NCBI GenBank assembly: GCA_027575805.1
Contig: JANBPU010000027.1
Coordinates: forward strand, 62,001 to 126,000
DNA length: 64,000 nt
Reading direction: 5' to 3'
DNA from: Mycoemilia scoparia
Taxonomy: Eukaryota > Kickxellomycota > Kickxellomycetes > Kickxellales > Kickxellaceae
The position numbers and the translations under genes were made by a program. Below the pieces are notes generated by a model that worked only from the letters and a program-made list of their open reading frames with translations, was not told the origin of the DNA and did no database searches. Shown piece after piece: positions 45,038 through 55,108 of this stretch (its first letter is position 1; every line of letters starts with the position of its first letter).

Positions 45038-46924
45038 ATGGGGTTTAAACTTATAACAAAGCACATAGACGATGCATTAGAATGTGAGAATTGGTTTACT
45101 CTAAACAAACGCATAAAGGCAGACTTGATAGTACTATGTCAAGAGCGAGGTAATTTGAAATGTATTTGCTGTGTCTCGCCAGGATATACTCTATGGTGTT
45201 TATTAGACCACCTGCATTCTGTGCATTTTGCAATTTCTCCTGAACTTGCTGCAGTCTACTTATGACTAATACATCACTTGAATATGATGATAGGTCTCGT
45301 GGCTGAAGGAAGTAAGCAACGCTTGATAGAGGAATTGATGGATTGGGTAAGCATAAGTATAAATCTATAACCCATTTTAAGCGTATCGAAACCATTGCTA
45401 ATGCCAATTTATCTATATAGAAAATAAACGCCAAGCCAATTCCAGCACCATCATCACCACATCTTGAGCAAAGACATACTAGAGAACCTACCCTGTTCTC
45501 ACATCCAGACTCACAGAAAGACACCGGTGAAACATCAGACGAGATAAACTACCAAGATTTGAAGCTTATTCGCAAGATAGGGTCTGGAGGCTTTAAGGAT
45601 TGCTACGAAGGAACATACAATGATGTAAGTAACAATTGCCCCTAATCATTGATGTAGCGCTCATTATCCTTCCTAATTTCGATATCGAGCTGACTTTGTT
45701 CAATCTTTGATTGTGGAATGCATTAGGGCCCCGTTGCTATCGGTGAAATAAGGATAGGGGATTTCAGTGCCGACGATTTCAGGGAAATTAAGCACGAAAT
45801 AAGTGTATTAAAGTGAGTAAAAGTTCACCACCAGAGTTCAATTTGGTGGATTACTAATGCTAGTCGCAACTAATTTAACCGTGTCTGTCCTTTGTATCGT
45901 AGGCAATTGAGACACGAAAATATCGTGAGATTTATTGGGGTTTGCACCAACTTAAGCCACCTGTGCATTGTTACGGAGCTCTGTGGGAACGGAGATTTGT
46001 TCGATTATATGAGAAAGACTCAAAAGCCGACATTTGGTCAACTTGTAAGTAGTATGCCCTTGACAAAAGACAATATATGCTAACTTTCCAATGTTAGTTT
46101 TGGACATACACAACAGGTACTGAAAATGTGGTTTTCTGTAGATGATGTACATGCATGATATTGCTCTAGGGGTTTCCTATCTACATACACGTCGTCCCAG
46201 CGTCATCCACCGAGATTTAAAGTCGATGAATATCCTTGTAAGTAACAATCAATGCAAAAGCATTAATGGTAATTCATTATTATCCTTTGTTTCTACGAAG
46301 CTGACACGTCGTGGGCTTGATATATTAGATAAGTAGTGACAATAGGGCCAAAATCAATGACTTTGGCCTGGCAAGAATTCGTCCACGAATGAACACTATG
46401 GTCCACACTGCTTGTGGTACTCCTAATTGGCAAGCCCCTGAGTTCTGGGCATCTCGTCCCTCATATACCGAGAAGGTTGATGTAAGTATCTAAAAGTGTA
46501 TAAACCCATGATAGATGCTTAAGGTTTGCTTCAGTGATTCAAATTGCTTTTGTGGATTAGGTTTATGCATGCGGCTTGATATTTTGGGAGATATTGCAGT
46601 GGGGCGCTGAACCCTATCCCTATCACGACATGACAGAGCACCAGCTTTATTCTCAAGGCAAGCATTTCATTTTAATCATTTACGATTAGTTTTATACCGA
46701 CATCATGATTCCCATGTAGGAATCGCTATTATCCTGATTTTAACACAACTAATCTGACTTTGCCCTGGACAGTGCGTGACCATGGCTACCGACCTCCATT
46801 AACCAAGATACAAAAGTATCCAAAGGAGCTCTTGAATCTTATCCAGGAAATGTGGGCACAAAATCCCAAAGAGCGGCCCCCAATGACCCAGGTTGTTGAG
46901 CGACTCCTGGATTACCTTTCTTAG
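45038..46924 (+). CDS. TKL-type protein kinase with N-terminal SAP-like motif, lacking the VAIK lysine
   Basis: Coding is join(45038..45149, 45294..45346, 45421..45624, 45727..45812, 45903..46044, 46142..46237, 46329..46481, 46561..46657, 46773..46924), 364 residues; all phases close. Residues about 20-55 read IKADLIVLCQERGLVAEGSK then QRLIEELMDW, a SAP-like helix-extended-helix. The kinase domain spans about 100-364: Gly loop IGSGGFKDCYEG; VAIGEIR (Gly129 where the ATP-anchoring Lys is expected); alpha-C IKHEISVLKQLRHENIV; HRDLKSMNIL (catalytic Asp about 224); DFGLAR (about 242); GTPNWQAPEFW. Subdomains resemble Raf/MAPKKK-like TKL kinases. Intron 8 uses a GC donor. Biological role unknown. 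Confidence 0.85.
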
Positions 46925-47446
46925 CCTTTTGAACTGTTCATATTTGCAGTGTTATATCTCATTAGCAATTATGTGTAGTTTATCTTGCACTATTGTTCAA
47001 GAACTGTTATGATAGCAATTCTTTAGTTGTATGTTAAAATTAATAATAATACGCTCTAAAAGCATGACTAACTTGCCAGTACCATTTTTAAGATCCAGCA
47101 ATGTATCCAAATACATGATCTCTACAAAGGAAACTTTTGAAGACAATTTAGTGTTCTTAGTTTAATGCCATCAAGACTTCATCAACACAGATTATTAATC
47201 ACTTTTGATTAGATTCTGCAACTACTAATAATTAATCAACAGGCATACCAAAGCAGAAGTTCAATGTGCTGTTTTTATTGTTACTTGTTCTACTTTTGCC
47301 ACATAAAGTTCACACAAATATCCTTCTAACCAAGTTTTATTCCCACATTGCTTTTCCCATTCCTCTATACCTAAATCCACAAGCGTATACATTTTTGTTA
47401 TAGAATAATTAATTTTGAATTCTCGTGAGACAACCATTTGTAAAAG
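46925..47446. other. Intergenic region kinase-SEC17
   Basis: 522 A+T-rich bases: kinase 3' region and SEC17 promoter. Nothing else seen. Confidence 0.45.
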
Positions 47447-48702
47447 ATGTCAGAATCTGAGGCGCATGAAGTACTTGCATTGGCTGACAAAAGGGCAGAA
47501 TATCGTAGCTGGTTTTCGGGATACAAGTATGACGAAGCCGCAGAGTTGTATGAGCGAGCAGGAAACATATTCAAACTATTAAAGAAGCGTAAGTCAATGC
47601 CAATTTTCATGCCCACATTAGGACATGCGAATTTTATTTCCACGTGACCACGTATATATATACAATGTTGATGACGACTATCATACGGGTATACTGAATG
47701 TGATTTTGTATCTACTTTATGTAGCCAAAGAGGCTGGTTTGGCGTTTTCCAGAGCTGCTGATATGTATGTCAAAGCCGGGGAGCCACAAGAAGCTTCCCA
47801 ACGCTATATGAATGCATCCAAGGTTCTCAAAAAGGAGTATCCCCAAGATGCCATTAATGCATCAGAAAAGGCAATAAAGATTATGGTAGATGGTGGGCGA
47901 TTTTATATGGCAGCCAGCCAAAAGAAGGAAGTTGCCAAGATCTATGAAATTGATATTCTTGATAAGGCTAGTGCCAAGAAAGCATACGAAGTTGCGGCAG
48001 ATTGGTACATGGGCGAGGATTCTAAGGCGTAAGTAACAATGCCATATTCGTGTTTACCTATTATGAAATGGATATTACGAAATGCCATATATCAGTTGAT
48101 ATACCAAACATTGGTGTATTTTATGGCCTTCTCCTTCTCTGTGATAATTGACCATTTGCTTAAATTGATGTTATAGACTCGCCAACCAATGTCTGATCAA
48201 TGTGGCTTCTCTGGCCGGAGATTTGGGCGAATTCCAACAGGCCATTGATGTATTTGAGTCCATAGCTCAGGAAAGCGTAAATGATAACCTAACCAAATGG
48301 TCGGTAAAGGATTACTTGTTTAAAGCTGGACTGTGCCACCTTGCTTCATTTGAGCCTACAAATCCACATATTCTTGGAAAAGCCATTGAGAGATACAAGG
48401 TTCTTGACTTCAACTTTGGAAACACACGAGAGTGCACCTTGTTACAGGTAAATATCTATCTACATATACTAGCGTGCCGTTATCTGTGTCACAGGTCATA
48501 GAAATCTAACTATTTCTGTTCTGAATGTGTTTTTGTATAGAATCTTTATGAGGCTGTTAAGGATGGTGATGTCGAGTCGTTTACGAATCACCTTGCCGAT
48601 TATGACCAATTATCGCCATTGGATAACTGGAAGACGAGTCTTTTGTTGCATACAAAGCGTAGAATCAAGGAAAGCCAGGAAGTTGAAGAGGATCTTACAT
48701 GA
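47447..48702 (+). CDS. SEC17: Alpha-SNAP (Sec17)
   Basis: Adaptor that loads the ATPase Sec18/NSF on SNARE complexes for disassembly after membrane fusion. Coding is join(47447..47588, 47725..48028, 48177..48447, 48541..48702), 292 residues, the same length as yeast Sec17. TPR-like helices: AGLAFSRAADMYVKAGEPQE, KKEVAKIYEIDILDKASAKK, and AIDVFESIAQES. The hydrophobic and acidic C-terminus (NWKTSLLLHTKRRIKESQ, then EEDLT) stimulates NSF. Introns of 136, 148 and 93 bp are all GT-AG, phases 1, 2 and 0. Confidence 0.95.
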
Positions 48703-49118
48703 TCAAAATATTTATGTACTACCAGCTTTTACATGTGCTTAGTGATTCCATTTGTTGTTTCTTTCACATTTTGCTCTTTCCTATATTTTCCATCATACAT
48801 TTATTTCCATAAAACCTACTTCACTATTACAAACATCTAAACCAACCACAATCATTTATCTCAATTCGGTCATGATGGCTTAGGTTTTTAAGATATTTTG
48901 CATACCCTCGCTTTTGATTTATTTTTATTCACTCCTTCCTTAATGGATTCAAGAAAACAGCTTTGCATACAAACACTGTAAAGCAGTATGGTAAATCATT
49001 TTGCACCTATGCTTTATAGCCATTACAGACATTCCTGAGGGCATAAATTAAGATGTGGCTGAAGTAGGGAACAGCCTATTGTATATGCCTGTGGTTTTTC
49101 TTGAGGCTGTTAAAAATC
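48703..49118. other. Intergenic region SEC17 to secreted-peptide gene 2
   Basis: 416 bases. The final part (about 49008-49100) is a diverged relative of the sequence upstream of peptide gene 1 (19080-19170). No other feature. Confidence 0.4.
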
Positions 49119-49574
49119 TATAAAAGCAGCACTTGGGAGGGATGTTTTAGAAAGGCACCAGCACACCGCTTCCTCCCATTGTCATTTTAATCCAGAACAC
49201 TCGATCGCCTGTCACCACCTCCAGATAAACACGATGAATTGCGCCGTTCTTGCCGTTTTCACTGCCCTCGTTGTTGCCGCCATTGCTGCGCCCGTAGAAA
49301 AGGCAGAAGTCGACCCAAGACTTGGACTGCCCTTGGCCATTTCAAAGCTGCCAAACGGCCAAGTTGTTACATTTACACCAGAGCCGGTTGACTTTTAGTT
49401 AGTATGCTGGACTATCGGGCGAACCTCTGTAATACATATATACACACACAATACCGTGCTCATCGGATAGGCTGATTGCCCATCGACGATCAAACTATAC
49501 CCTCCCGTTTACATCTTTTTGTACCATACTGTTTAATCCAATCTCATCTTTCAAGTTAATAGTACAAGTTCATA
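49119..49574 (+). repeat. Duplicated 456-bp tract, copy 2
   Basis: Same length as 19199-19654, four substitutions, no gaps. Starts with TATA box TATAAAAG (49119-49126). The match ends at AGTACAAGTTCATA, 8 bases before an R1 element. Confidence 0.95.
49234..49398 (+). CDS. Short secreted peptide precursor, copy 2
   Basis: Encodes the same 54-residue protein as 19314-19478; the only coding difference is TCA for TCG at Ser (49344). The signal peptide is followed by a Cys-free mature peptide of about 35 residues (starts PVEKAEVDPRLG, ends TPEPVDF). The transcribed unit, TATA box included, is nearly identical to copy 1, but the upstream DNA is not. This makes separate regulation possible while the product stays identical. 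No known family. Confidence 0.8.
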   Translation: MNCAVLAVFTALVVAAIAAPVEKAEVDPRLGLPLAISKLPNGQVVTFTPEPVDF

Positions 49575-50104
49575 TACAACATATGGGTAATAATTTTTGA
49601 AGGGTGAAAGTTCACTAGTAAAACTGGACATCTATTTGATTGAGATTGCGCCTATAATCACTGGTCCCCAAAATTCACCCTTCAAAAATTATTGCCCATA
49701 TAAATGTAATGCTTATTTAATAGAATTACAATTCAAATAACAAAAGTTAGCAGTTATGACTGTCATAAATGTAAAAACCAAGTGCGTCCAGCCAAGTACA
49801 ACATTTAATGGAATTGGGCCATGTGGGTTTTATACTGCTTTTTATTATAATGTTGGGATAGACCAAACCACATCCACAGTCCTCAAACCTCAATAAAGCT
49901 TGGTTAAAGAGGGAAGACAAAACATTCACCATAAAACGAAATCGTTTCTAGAGTGAATGATTTTGCCCAAAATAGAACCATGGACAAAAGAAAATAAGCT
50001 GAGAGAAAAATGAAAAGAGTAGCGAATGATCCGACCAAATACATACATCTTAGATGATGATGATAGTGGTGGCGATCATAGACAAAGGGTAATAGTACCA
50101 CAGA
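49399..50104. other. Region between peptide gene 2 and INO1 (convergent)
   Basis: 706 bases: the rest of the duplicated tract, one R1 element (49583-49699), then A+T-rich DNA up to the INO1 stop. Short minus-strand frames (49747-50101) are not supported. Confidence 0.45.
49583..49699. mobile_element. MITE-like element, family R1, copy d
   Basis: 117 bp with near-perfect 23-bp inverted ends: left ATGGGTAATAATTTTTGAAG, right CCTTCAAAAATTATTGCCCA then T. The interior resembles copy a most closely (CTAGTAAAACTGGACATC). It lies 8 bases past the end of the duplicated tract. Confidence 0.75.
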
Positions 50105-51712
50105 TTAATGGAATGCCTTGTGCTCAAGCAACATCTCGTTGTTGGGAGGAAGTCCAACAAATGCACGCATGATGTTCTCCATGGCCATACGCTGCTTAGC
50201 CAAAGCATTAACGACTGGGGTGTTGGGGGCAACGACAGGAGCCTTGAGCATGTATGAGAGGATGGACAGGACCGAGTGGAATGGCTGCCATTCATCCCCT
50301 TCCGACTCAACGCGATAGCTGACACGAGTCATGAGCTCAGTCATCATGAACAAGTCAATGATGAGAGGGCTGGCCAACAAGGAGTCTTCACAAGTATTGT
50401 AAAGGGAGATAGTGCTCAAACCGCCCATGAAGATTTCGCTGACATATTCATCAAGAGCTCGCTTGGAGTCACCAACAGAAGGAACGTACTTGATAACAAT
50501 GGTGTGGTCAGGGTGCTCACCCTTCTTGTACAAGATATGGTTAGCAGAGACCATGTCATCGACAACACTGCTCTTGGAGATTTCCTTGGAACGGAACTGG
50601 GCGGGAGCAGAGAGGTTGTATCCATCGTTGTTTCCAAGATGGTTGTAGCTTGTGATGGCCAAAGGCTTGATACCAGCATTGACCAAGAATTCAGCAAGGA
50701 CAGACTTGATCTTGGTTTGACCGGACTTAAAGTCATCACCGCCAACGAAGCTGCGTTCACGCTCAGCCAGGCCGATTACGCCAGGGACCAAAGTGTTCTG
50801 AGGAGAACCGTTGACGAATGGGGCGCCCTCAAGGATAGAAGCAACAGCGAAGATGGTGGAGGGAGATACCTCAGAGTGGCCGCTCTTAATGGCATCCAAA
50901 AGGTTGTCCGCAGTATCGTTCACACCCTCAATTATATCGGCATAGCGTTCAGTGTTGGCCGTCCACAAGACGATGACCCTGTCCAACTGGTTCTGGGCCT
51001 TGAAGCTACGAATGTCGCTACGGATCTGGTCAAGGTGATCCTGGGAGGATCCTGGCAAGACGTTGTCTGCACGCTCCTCCTGGTTAGCAGCAATGAAGTC
51101 AGGGTAGTAGATTGAGGGGAGAGGCTTGAATTGCTGCATCTTATCATAGACCTGGCGCTGTAGGTCGTAGGGCAAGACCTGGGCGCGACGCATGGCATCA
51201 CCAAGTGGCATTCCGCTGATATCCCAACCCCCGATGGTGATATCATTGGGATGAACCATGGGAACCAGGCTGTTGAAAGGGACATAGACATCCTTTCCGT
51301 TCTCGTCGATACCAAGCTTGACGGTGGAGGCAAGCATGACTGATCCAAGGTAGTTGGGTTGCTGGGTGCCCTTGGTTGTTTCCCAAGAGATGCCTTCGCG
51401 GTTGGCCAGGATGGAGGCAGTGATGGTGGTGCCGTTGTTTCCACCCAGTCCGACAAGCATCAGACCAACACGACCAACCTTGGTCTTGGTGCGGAACTGG
51501 TAGCGAGTCTTCTTGGGGTCAACACTAAGAAGCCCAGTGATCTCATCGCGAGTGACGACAGGGTTCTCGTAGATGTAGTCGGACTCGATAAGATCATCAG
51601 TGTACTTGACATTGGCTGAGTTGACCTTGAAAGAGACAGCGGCCTTGGATTCGACGGCAGGAAGAGGGGTCTGGGTGTTGTTGTTATTGTTGTTGTTTGC
51701 AACGGGAGACAT
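50105..51712 (-). CDS. INO1: Inositol-3-phosphate synthase
   Basis: NAD-dependent cyclisation of glucose 6-phosphate to myo-inositol 3-phosphate, rate-limiting for inositol and phosphatidylinositol synthesis. A single exon of 535 residues (yeast Ino1: 533). The NAD-binding loop [10 protein letters not shown] is near residue 88. Other signatures: [73 protein letters not shown] and the C-terminal [10 protein letters not shown] short Asn run (NNNNNN) follows the start. Codon bias is strong, implying high expression. Confidence 0.97.
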   Translation of the reverse strand: MSPVANNNNNNNTQTPLPAVESKAAVSFKVNSANVKYTDDLIESDYIYENPVVTRDEITGLLSVDPKKTRYQFRTKTKVGRVGLMLVGLGGNNGTTITASILANREGISWETTKGTQQPNYLGSVMLASTVKLGIDENGKDVYVPFNSLVPMVHPNDITIGGWDISGMPLGDAMRRAQVLPYDLQRQVYDKMQQFKPLPSIYYPDFIAANQEERADNVLPGSSQDHLDQIRSDIRSFKAQNQLDRVIVLWTANTERYADIIEGVNDTADNLLDAIKSGHSEVSPSTIFAVASILEGAPFVNGSPQNTLVPGVIGLAERERSFVGGDDFKSGQTKIKSVLAEFLVNAGIKPLAITSYNHLGNNDGYNLSAPAQFRSKEISKSSVVDDMVSANHILYKKGEHPDHTIVIKYVPSVGDSKRALDEYVSEIFMGGLSTISLYNTCEDSLLASPLIIDLFMMTELMTRVSYRVESEGDEWQPFHSVLSILSYMLKAPVVAPNTPVVNALAKQRMAMENIMRAFVGLPPNNEMLLEHKAFH

Positions 51713-52166
51713 TGTTAAAGCTGCGAGGTTGCTGGTAAAATCTCAAACTTTAAAGATGAGTTGATAGAAAGTTCAATAAGCACGAATCCACACGACTAGA
51801 GGACACGATATGGGAAGGCTGGTTAAGCAACGATTCTTGGTCTTCCCGCGGGGGTAGATTTGGGTCCTCTGTGTGTGTTGTGAGACGAGTACAGAAGATT
51901 GGAGTACGTCTTGAAGGCGATGGTATCTGTTCCCTAGGAGTGTGTATCAGAGGGAGCAGATGATAAGAGGTAGGGCGGGGCTTAGATAGATAATAAGTCC
52001 AAGTGAGATACTGGTGGTGGTAGTAGCAAAAAAGATGAGTAGGTAGCTTTGAGTTGCTGAGGCACGACTTGGCGAAGGTGACTGTTATTCTTAAAGTATG
52101 GTAAGAATTGTCAAAAGAGATAGAGTTACTATTAAAAGCAAGAGAAAGAAACACTTTGTGCCGGAA

Positions 52167-52314
52167 CATGTGGCTTTTATAACAGTCCCAGACCACCCAG
52201 CAATCATGACAAAGCAGTTTCATGAGCAATGGCGAGCAAGGATAAAGCAACAATAGCACGATTTTGCCAGATACCCACAAGGAGGGTGTACGCTGGCACA
52301 CACGGACACACATG
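52167..52314 (-). promoter_or_regulatory. Possible INO1 core promoter
   Basis: On the minus strand TATAAAAG (52174-52181) lies about 460 bases upstream of the INO1 ATG. CATGTG E-box cores sit at 52309-52314 (upstream) and 52167-52172 (just beyond). The fungal inositol-responsive element begins CATGTG, but the rest of its consensus is not matched, so this is tentative. A long leader would be implied. Confidence 0.3.
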
Positions 52315-52894
52315 GAGTGGCCCTAAGCATGCCTCAGTGGACGCAAAATGCGCGGATTTGCTAGTGTGTTTAGAATTTTGAGATCCGATGTCTTTTGGCA
52401 CCCAATCCCCATTGCCAGCTCCGTTTCCATGGCACTATTCACTGTATCGGATATAGCAGCCACCTCCAGACTCCGCATTCCCAACGACTCGTCTCCGATA
52501 ATTTGCAGGCTAATGGCTCTAGGTCTTTGTAAACCTGGTATTGCAAATAGTGCATTTCTTATCACTATCTCTGTCCTATAAACCAATATTTAGTGGAAGA
52601 GGTAAAGACGTATTGTTAAAAAGTTTGTGAGAAAATGTAGACATTGCCCCACATATATACGATGACATGACAGGTTAATTTGACAGTGCTGTGAGAATAT
52701 TCTTCAAGTCGTTTAAGGTGACAGAGAGAGAGAGCCTCAATGGCCTATTAGCTATCAAAATGGTTCTCATGACCCTACGAGTCATTATCAGTTCTGCAGC
52801 TCTTTAGAGAAGATCGTGTGTATAGATGTGCGTACACCATTAGTTTCACAGATGGTAGGGACGATATGCCATCGATGAGGATGAGCTGAAATGT

Positions 52895-53115
52895 AATGGC
52901 ATCTGCTCCGATCGGCCTATGGGAAACATGGATGACAGCCCTTTAGTTCAACTGGCAAGTTCTTCGCCAAAAGGGAACAGACAGACTACCCTCACACATT
53001 CCCTGCAAATCAACCCGCAACCCATACATTTTACCTGTAGTCTCAGCGATGATTGGCTGGTATCCAAGGGAGTATCCCAGTACCCTTTTAGAGGAGGCTC
53101 ACCAAATGTACACTC
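52895..53115. repeat. Dispersed repeat R3, copy b
   Basis: Counterpart of 30885-31130; shares GGGAACAGACAGACTA-like sequence, CATTCCCTGCAAATCAAC, CTCAGCGATGATTGGCTGG and ATCCAAGGGAGTATC. It lacks the stretch of about 70 bases present in copy a. Confidence 0.6.
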
Positions 53116-53482
53116 TTTTGGTAGCGGAAGTAATAACAATAGGCAAGCGATGCGTGACCACCACTAACTGCAAGGATTCATATTAGTCAAAAATTTATTG
53201 AATAAAAATCATTGTTCAAATGAGTGTTCATGATATCTTACAAAAGTTAAAAAACAAGTATTGGTTATTTATGAGAAAGCACCTAGGAAGAAAAAGAGTA
53301 TGGTGCGTTTATTCCATGACGCCTATTGGGTTTTGGGTTTGTTATAAAATAGGACATCGTAGAAGGTAATAGGATTTTTGTTATGATAGTGCGGGGGATT
53401 AGATGCAGTTTTTGTTGAAATAGAAATAGGCGAAATTATTTATACATTGGTGGACGGGCACTGGTGAGAAAAGCCATTAATT

Positions 53483-54774
53483 TTAGTCCAGGCTGAATCC
53501 TGGGAGCGACGAGCGACTTGAGTTGTTAACAGGAGCATTGGCACCACCACCGTTACCAAAAAGGCCACTCATTATATCGGCAAAAGGGTTCTGTGGGCGA
53601 CTGGGAACAAGTCCAAAATAAATTTCCCCGATCTTGTCGAGGCTTCTGCATATGCATCCTTCATTTTCGCCAAATTGTGAGCAATATTCGTTTCTCAGCC
53701 TGATAAACAACTCTGTGGCCTTGGATGATGGGTTGCCATCGCTGCGTTCAACAGTCTGGAGAATGAGATTGCAGAAATTGAGAATAGGCTGGGACGAAAC
53801 ATATGATGTGGTCAAATCGCTCTTTCCAATTGTACGCTGTTCAACAGATTGGATGGAGCGTTCCTTGAACGCCTTTAGGAATGCGTTGAAGCACGAAACA
53901 GCGCCTCCAAACCAGTCAACAAGCAAATACCCAAGGACGCCACGTGCAGCGAAAAGTCCATATTCAGTAGTATTGCACTCCTGTGCCCAATCGAGCATCA
54001 TAACACCACAAGAGACAGGACTGAGTTTTGTTCCAAAGAAGTAGTGCTTCTCGGCTTTTTCATATTGGCCGCCAGTGCGATAGAAGCTTCCAAAGAAGTG
54101 GTGGAGCTCTGGGTCACCAAGTGGACTGTTTCCCTCGTTTATCGACCACTTAATAGCGGCTTCAGTGACTTTGAAAACGGATTTGTTGCTGGATGGGAAA
54201 TCTTGTAGAAGATCGTACAGGCGGTCTAATAGTGCATAAAAGGATATAAATGTAAATACGCCGAGTCAAAAAGCCATGCAGGGGTGCTGTGTGTTGTATG
54301 ATGTGCATGTAAGCAAGCGCAAATCTCCAGTCCAAACCTGGTTTTCTAGTAGTTTTTACAAGTCATCCTTACCTTTGCTTTCGTTTTCAACCTTTACATG
54401 GCTTCTAGTGTATATTTCTAGTAGTAGTGATATGAGGTCAGCAACACTGTTCCACTGGTCATAGTTGGCCAGCTCTAAAGCGCCAGTGTATACTAGCTCG
54501 ATTGCATTATCATAGTCTTGTTTCTTCATGAATCTGTAAGAAACAGCAAATAACGAAAATTAGTATCAGTGCAAGTACACAATAATAAGCCAAATGAAAA
54601 AGGAAGTGACCTGGGAATAATAGCATAAATGGAGCAGCGTGTCCTAGTGGGGAGGGAGACATACCTGATAGCAACAGAGCGTAGGACCTGATGGGCCTCG
54701 TAGAATTGCTTAGCTTCGAGATGGCCGTTAAGAACCTTGAGTGTACTTTCAAGCTTTTTCGTGGTAGGTTGCAT
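53483..54774 (-). CDS. GET4: Get4, tail-anchored protein insertion factor
   Basis: Alpha-solenoid that bridges Sgt2/Get5 to Get3 in the GET pathway for tail-anchored proteins. Coding is complement(join(53483..54225, 54373..54533, 54665..54774)), 337 residues (yeast Get4: 312). Motifs: GHLEAKQFYEAHQVLRSVAI, KKQDYDNAIELVYTGAL, SVADLISLLLEIY, GDPELHHFFGSFYRTGGQYE, AEKHYFFGT and VLGYLLVD. A short Gly/Asn-rich tail follows LFGNGGG. Introns of 139 (first) and 147 bp (second) are GT-AG with phases 2 and 1. It is divergent from SEN2. Confidence 0.92.
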
Positions 54775-55108
54775 TGTGTAAATGTATATACGTGTGTATT
54801 TTGTGGGGAAAGGGATGATTTTAAATTATTTTAAGAGAAGAAAGTGAATGAGAGTGAGACGAAAGTTGCAGAACACAGATGGAACAGAAGGGGGACGACA
54901 GGATTATTTATATCTGGTTATAACCAAGGTCCGGGTCAAACCGGAGAGGGGCTCAAAAAATGATAGGATGCGTGCCCCCATGATTACTCGGCAATTTTCT
55001 GTTCCCAAAATCACAGAGCTCGAGGCCTTTTTCTGTTATTCTTTTATTGTTGACCCCTCCTCAATCAAAGAAATCAGGGGTTTTGTGAGTTTTATATTTG
55101 AAACAGCT
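54775..55108. other. Divergent region GET4-SEN2
   Basis: 334 bases of shared promoter. An in-frame ATG at 54848 would extend SEN2 by 87 residues of unconserved sequence; I treat it as leader. Confidence 0.4.

Larger units (their letters stand above)
51713..53482. other. 1.8-kb region upstream of INO1
   Basis: Holds the INO1 promoter and leader, a second copy of repeat R3 (about 52895-53115), a short GA run near 52725, and the 3' region of GET4. Open frames on both strands (52323-52586) overlap each other and match nothing. Confidence 0.45.

Noticed and set aside
54848..55108. 87-codon N-terminal extension of SEN2
   Set aside because: In frame and open, but unconserved and in the narrow divergent promoter; kept as an uncertainty on the start.
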